Origin: an uncultured Oribacterium sp.
Lineage (GTDB): Bacteria > Bacillota > Clostridia > Lachnospirales > Lachnospiraceae
DNA: 17,212 bases
Direction of reading: 5' to 3'
Assembly (NCBI GenBank): GCA_902485915.1
Contig: CABTMH010000080.1
Span: 1 to 17,212, forward strand
The position numbers and the translations under genes were made by a program. Below, piece by piece: positions 13,265-17,212 of the stretch (positions within the stretch are counted from its first letter, which is position 1; every line of letters starts with the position of its first letter). The notes under the pieces were generated by a model. It ran no database searches and had not been told where the DNA came from. It saw only the letters and a list, made by a program, of their open reading frames with translations.

Positions 13265-16200
13265 ATGGGTAGACCGAAGGGCAGCAAGAATAAACCGAAA
13301 ACGACAGCAAATACCAGGGCGCGCTCCAGCAGTAAGGCACAGGAGTACGATGCACCCCTGATGGGGGACGAGGCCGCGATCATCATCACCTTCGCCGTTT
13401 CACTTTTTCTGTTTCTGTCGAATCTGGGGCTTTGTGGTCCGATCGGCGCAGCACTGAAGGCTGTGCAGCTCGGACTTTTCGGCGTGGTCGGCTATCTCTT
13501 TCCGATCGTGCTGAGCTTCGTGGTGGCCTTCATCCTCTCAAACATCGATAACCCGCATGCGACGCTCCGGATGACCTCTGCGCTGTTCATGCTGGTGTTC
13601 CTGTCGGCGCTGCTCCAGCTGTTTACCGCGGGTGGCGTGCAGGATATGACACTGATGGACTTTTACAGTGAGGGCGCGGAGCTCGGCATCGGCGGCGGTA
13701 TCGTCGGCGGTGCGCTCGCCATGGTGCTGCATACCATCGCCGGCACGGTCGGCGCGGCCCTGATCCTCATCGTGGCCAGCTTCGTGTGCCTCATCTATAC
13801 CACTGGAAAGCCGCTCGCACGGATCATCGCGAAGCATTCCGCACGCGCCGCGTCCCATGCCCGTGATCGTGCACGGGAGGACTTCTCGCAGGTGGCGGAG
13901 TCTGCGCGTCTCCATCGGGAGGAGCGTCGTCTCGCCCGGGAGGAGGAGCTGCGTGCGCGTCGGGCCGGTGTCGACATGCAGGCCATCGATCTTTCTGCAC
14001 ATCAGACCCTCGCCGAGATGAGTGCAGGGGCGACAGTGCCTGCCGAGGTCAATGCTGCCGATCAGACCACCTCCCGGCAGACAGCGATGCCGGAGGATAC
14101 GTTTACCATCCCGGCACTCGACGATACGGCCACTTATGAGGCAGCCCTCGGGGCGGGTCCCGATGTGAAGCAGCCAGCATTGGCTGAGCCGAAGCTGAAC
14201 GCCGAGCCGACGATCACCGGCATGGGGGCGATCCTCGGTCCGGATGAAAATGCAGCGAACAGCGTCGAGCTGCCGTTGAACGTGCGACATAACCCGGTGA
14301 CCCCGGTGAAAACCGTTTCGAACGCGACTGCAGCTGTGTCTTCGGATACGACGATGGTCGCGCAGTCGCCGGCAGCGAAACCGGCAGGCATGCAGGTGCA
14401 ACCCCTCGATGAAGATTTCCCGAGCAGTGGAAGCATGTGGGATGAGCAGAACCTCATAGACAGCTACATGGACGATGGGGAAGATGCGACTGCCCGACAC
14501 GCTGATGACATGTTTGACCCGTATGCGAAGGATACACGGATGCCGGCGGATGCGTACGCCCCTGCAGCGGACGATGCACTGCCTGTAGAAGATGAGGCTG
14601 CGATGGATGCAGAGCTGCATCCGCTCGAGGACGGCGACGATACCGTGTCGGAAGCCGCCTATGCGGGTGATGATGAGGTGAGCGTCGGTCGCAACGGCGT
14701 GGCCACCATCGGCCGCGGCGATATGGAGCAGGGGACACGGCGCATCGTGGCGTCGAACGGTCAGGTGATCGACGCCGATGTCGAGCCGATCAAAAAGAAA
14801 ATCGAGTCACAGCTCGACCGTGAGAAGAAGGAAAATACACCGACGGATGCGGATAACGCGAAGGTACAGCAGGAGATCCTCGAGAAAAAGAAGCCGCAGA
14901 AGCCTTATGTGATTCCGCCGCTCAGCCTCCTGCAGAAGCCGGCACGGCAGGACTTCGATACGAGAGAGGAGATCCGCCAGAACGCGCTGACGCTCCAGGA
15001 AACCCTGAAGAGCTTCGGCGTCAATGTCACGATCACGAACATCTCCATCGGTCCGGCTGTCACGCGCTATGAGCTGCAGCCGGAGATCGGTGTGAAGGTA
15101 TCGAAGATCGTGTCGCTCACAAACGATATCAAGATGCGTCTCGCCGCGGCGGATATCCGTATCGAGGCGCCGATCCCGGGCAAGTCGGCGGTCGGCATCG
15201 AGGTGCCGAACAAGCACGGCGCGACCGTCTACCTCGGAGATGTGCTCGGCAGCAGCGAGTTCCAGGGGGCGAAGGCGAAGCTTGCGTTCGGTGTCGGTAA
15301 GGACATCGCGGGTAAGACCATCGTCACCGACATCGCGAAGATGCCGCATCTGCTCATCGCGGGTGCCACCGGCTCCGGTAAGTCGGTCTGCATCAACACC
15401 CTGATCATGTCCCTCCTCTTCAAGTATAAGCCGGAGGATGTCCGCATGATCATGGTCGATCCGAAGGTTGTGGAGCTCTCTGTCTACAACGGCATCCCGC
15501 ACCTGCTGATTCCGGTCGTGACCGATCCGAAGAAGGCAGCCTCCGCGCTGAACTGGGCGGTCGCGGAGATGACGGATCGATATAAGAAGTTCGCCGAGAG
15601 CGGCTCCCGTGATCTCAGGGGCTATAACGAGAAAATCATGGCCGTGCGTAACGATCCGGAGATCCCGGAGGATCAGAAGCCGGAGAAGCTGCCACAGATC
15701 GTCATCATCATCGATGAGCTCGCCGACCTCATGATGGTTTCGAGCCAGGAGGTCGAGGACGCCATCTGCCGTATCGCACAGCTCGCACGTGCTGCCGGTA
15801 TGCACCTCGTCATCGCGACCCAGCGTCCGACGGTGGATGTCATCACCGGTCTGATTAAGGCCAATGTTCCGAGCCGTATCGCCTTCGCCGTCTCGTCCGG
15901 TACCGACAGCCGTACCATCATCGATATGAACGGTGCCGAGAAGCTGCTCGGAAAGGGTGATATGCTCTTCTTCCCGCAGGGCATCCCGAAGCCGGTGCGT
16001 GTGCAGGGTGCCTTTGTCTCCGATCAGGAGGTATCCGATGTCGTCGATTTCATCAAGCAGGAGATGGGCGAGGTCGAGTACAGTGAGCGCATACAGCAGC
16101 AGGTACAGGCCGGCGGTGGCGGAGAGGGCAGTATCGGCGGTGCCGGAAATCAGGACGAGCTCTTCGTCGAGGCCGGTCAGCTGATCATCGAGACCGAGAA

Positions 16201-16369
16201 GGCCTCGATCGGCATGCTCCAGCGAAAGTTCCGCATCGGCTTTAACCGTGCGGCCCGCATCATGGACCAGCTCGCCGACGCCGGCGTGGTCGGCCCGGAG
16301 GAGGGCACGAAGCCACGGAAGATCATCATGACGCTCGCCGAGTTCGATGAGCTGATTTCGAACGGTTGA
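13265..16369 (+). CDS. ftsK: DNA translocase FtsK/SpoIIIE
   Basis: Septal DNA pump that clears chromosomes from the closing septum; 1034 residues, longer than the usual 750-900. Residues 1-36 are basic and begin GRPKGSKNKPK, an AT-hook-like start. Hydrophobic helices lie between about 37 and 182 and anchor it in the membrane. Residues about 190-530 form an unusually long acidic, Ala/Asp/Glu-rich linker. The motor follows: Walker A GATGSGKS (700-707), Walker B IIIDEL (D817, E818), and ATQRPTVDVITGLIKANVPSRIAF. The C-terminal winged-helix gamma domain (about 965-1034, LIIETEKASIGMLQRKFRIGFNRAARIM as separate parts) would read orienting DNA sequences. The start follows AGGTGAGGTG. It is monocistronic. 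Confidence 0.96.
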   Translation: MGRPKGSKNKPKTTANTRARSSSKAQEYDAPLMGDEAAIIITFAVSLFLFLSNLGLCGPIGAALKAVQLGLFGVVGYLFPIVLSFVVAFILSNIDNPHATLRMTSALFMLVFLSALLQLFTAGGVQDMTLMDFYSEGAELGIGGGIVGGALAMVLHTIAGTVGAALILIVASFVCLIYTTGKPLARIIAKHSARAASHARDRAREDFSQVAESARLHREERRLAREEELRARRAGVDMQAIDLSAHQTLAEMSAGATVPAEVNAADQTTSRQTAMPEDTFTIPALDDTATYEAALGAGPDVKQPALAEPKLNAEPTITGMGAILGPDENAANSVELPLNVRHNPVTPVKTVSNATAAVSSDTTMVAQSPAAKPAGMQVQPLDEDFPSSGSMWDEQNLIDSYMDDGEDATARHADDMFDPYAKDTRMPADAYAPAADDALPVEDEAAMDAELHPLEDGDDTVSEAAYAGDDEVSVGRNGVATIGRGDMEQGTRRIVASNGQVIDADVEPIKKKIESQLDREKKENTPTDADNAKVQQEILEKKKPQKPYVIPPLSLLQKPARQDFDTREEIRQNALTLQETLKSFGVNVTITNISIGPAVTRYELQPEIGVKVSKIVSLTNDIKMRLAAADIRIEAPIPGKSAVGIEVPNKHGATVYLGDVLGSSEFQGAKAKLAFGVGKDIAGKTIVTDIAKMPHLLIAGATGSGKSVCINTLIMSLLFKYKPEDVRMIMVDPKVVELSVYNGIPHLLIPVVTDPKKAASALNWAVAEMTDRYKKFAESGSRDLRGYNEKIMAVRNDPEIPEDQKPEKLPQIVIIIDELADLMMVSSQEVEDAICRIAQLARAAGMHLVIATQRPTVDVITGLIKANVPSRIAFAVSSGTDSRTIIDMNGAEKLLGKGDMLFFPQGIPKPVRVQGAFVSDQEVSDVVDFIKQEMGEVEYSERIQQQVQAGGGGEGSIGGAGNQDELFVEAGQLIIETEKASIGMLQRKFRIGFNRAARIMDQLADAGVVGPEEGTKPRKIIMTLAEFDELISNG

Positions 16370-16420
16370 CGTCACGGGTTGTCCATGCGCCGGATGGGAT
16401 ATGAGCATACACTGCTTTTC

Positions 16421-16434
16421 AGGGGCCTGCCCCT
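16421..16434 (+). other. Short GC hairpin between ftsK and fhs
   Basis: AGGGGC (16421-16426) and GCCCCT (16429-16434) form a tight hairpin with no U-run after it. It may mark the ftsK 3' end. I see no convincing promoter or ZTP/THF riboswitch core in this 108-base gap, although pfl/ZTP switches often precede fhs in related bacteria. Confidence 0.3.
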
Positions 16435-16477
16435 CGAAATATAGACACTGACAAGCTATGAGAGAAAGAGGTAAGAG

Positions 16478-17212
16478 ATGAAGTCTGATATTGAGATTGC
16501 ACAGGAATCTACGATGAATCGCATCACAGACGTAGCGGCTGCGTATGGTATCGAGGCGGATGAACTCGAGCAGTACGGAAAGTATAAGGCGAAGCTGAGC
16601 GACGATCTCTGGGATAAGATCAAGGACCGTCCGAACGGAAAGCTCGTTCTGGTCACCGCGATCAATCCGACACCGGCCGGTGAAGGGAAGACCACCACAT
16701 CGATCGGTCTCGCCGATGCACTGAACCTGCTCGGAAAGAAGACCGTGGTAGCATTGCGTGAGCCGTCCCTCGGACCGTGCTTCGGCATCAAGGGTGGCGC
16801 GGCCGGCGGTGGATATGCGCAGGTCGTCCCGATGGAGGATCTGAACCTTCATTTCACCGGTGATTTCCATGCCATCACGAGCGCCAACAACCTGCTCGCC
16901 GCACTTCTCGATAACCATATCAAGCAGGGCAACGAGCTTCGCATCGACCTGAAGGCCATCAACTGGAAGCGCTGCGTCGATATGAACGATCGTCAGCTCC
17001 GGAACATCGTGATCGGCCTCGGTGGAAAGGCGGACGGTGTCGTACGAGAGGATCATTTCGTCATCACCGTGGCATCCGAGATCATGGCGATCCTCTGCCT
17101 CGCAGACGATATGGATGATCTGAAGAAGCGTCTCGCCCGTATCATCGTCGCATACGATGTCGATGGCAAGCCGGTGACCGCAGCGGATCTGCAGGCGGTC
17201 GGCTCCATGGCA
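16478..17212 (+). CDS. fhs: Formate-tetrahydrofolate ligase, N-terminal part (cut by window end)
   Basis: Makes 10-formyl-tetrahydrofolate from formate, tetrahydrofolate and ATP in the cytoplasm, feeding one-carbon metabolism and acetogenesis-type pathways. The frame is open from the ATG at 16478 to the edge: 245 of the usual ~556 residues. Visible family features: SDIEIAQE at the N-terminus, P-loop TPAGEGKTTT (65-74), REPSLGPCFGIKGGAAGGGYAQVVPMEDLN in shorter recognisable blocks, and LHFTGDFHAITSANNLLAA. The start follows AAAGAGG by 6 bases. Downstream genes are not visible. Confidence 0.97.
   Translation, partial: MKSDIEIAQESTMNRITDVAAAYGIEADELEQYGKYKAKLSDDLWDKIKDRPNGKLVLVTAINPTPAGEGKTTTSIGLADALNLLGKKTVVALREPSLGPCFGIKGGAAGGGYAQVVPMEDLNLHFTGDFHAITSANNLLAALLDNHIKQGNELRIDLKAINWKRCVDMNDRQLRNIVIGLGGKADGVVREDHFVITVASEIMAILCLADDMDDLKKRLARIIVAYDVDGKPVTAADLQAVGSMA

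Noticed and set aside
14807..17056. 749-codon minus-strand open frame opposite ftsK and fhs
   Set aside because: It spans two well-supported genes and an intergenic gap on the other strand, is rich in Arg/Asp/Leu/His as expected for antisense of this codon usage, and has no recognisable domain.

Overview
The window looks like chromosomal DNA of a GC-rich member of the Bacillota, probably a Lachnospiraceae-like or related Clostridia/Erysipelotrichia gut or oral anaerobe. The evidence is gene content (FtsK/SpoIIIE, DegV, a YczE-like membrane protein, AsnA, formate-tetrahydrofolate ligase, a TrpX-type ABC transporter), strong AGGAGG-type ribosome binding sites, TTGACA/TATAAT promoters often with a TGC just before the -10, and U-tailed terminators. 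Genus cannot be settled from the sequence alone. I see no phage genes, insertion sequences, CRISPR array, tRNA or rRNA.

Layout. 3-191: 3' end of asnA, converging on a minus-strand RNase H with a viroplasmin-like N-terminus (392-1120), with a bidirectional terminator between them. 1336-2085: a HAD phosphatase, divergent from the RNase H. 2086-2475: a 390-base gene-free stretch holding a long imperfect hairpin, a near-consensus promoter, a CIRCE-like HrcA operator overlapping its -10 end, and a folded leader. 2476-4767: two genes 12 bases apart, a COG0523/CobW GTPase with a huge His/Cys/acidic tract and a divergent CobW-like protein ending in a DUF1980/YcgQ-like domain, closed by a strong terminator. 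5012-7961: a three-gene ABC transporter (lipoprotein, permease, ATPase) of the TrpXYZ type. It has a leader before the first gene and a second promoter plus long hairpin between the first and second genes. The same 12-bp palindrome lies just downstream of both promoters. 8109-9764: a membrane-anchored NlpC/P60 peptidoglycan hydrolase with four SH3-like repeats. 9831-10445: a YczE/YitT-like membrane protein. 10635-11522: a DegV fatty-acid-binding protein. 11774-13090: an unusual regulator (PrpR-N-like, degenerate GGDEF-like and winged-helix parts). 13265-16369: ftsK with a very long acidic linker. 16478 to the edge: fhs, cut off by the window.

The most interesting region is 2172-4812. A metal-chaperone-type GTPase with about 39 histidines in a 78-residue tract, co-transcribed with a degenerate G-protein partner, appears to be under heat-shock repressor (HrcA/CIRCE) control. 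CobW-family genes are more usually linked to zinc or cobalamin control. This suggests a link between protein-folding stress and metal handling. Second is the transporter operon, where the repeated palindrome and intergenic hairpin point to an undescribed regulator or a built-in device for unequal expression of the binding protein and the permease.
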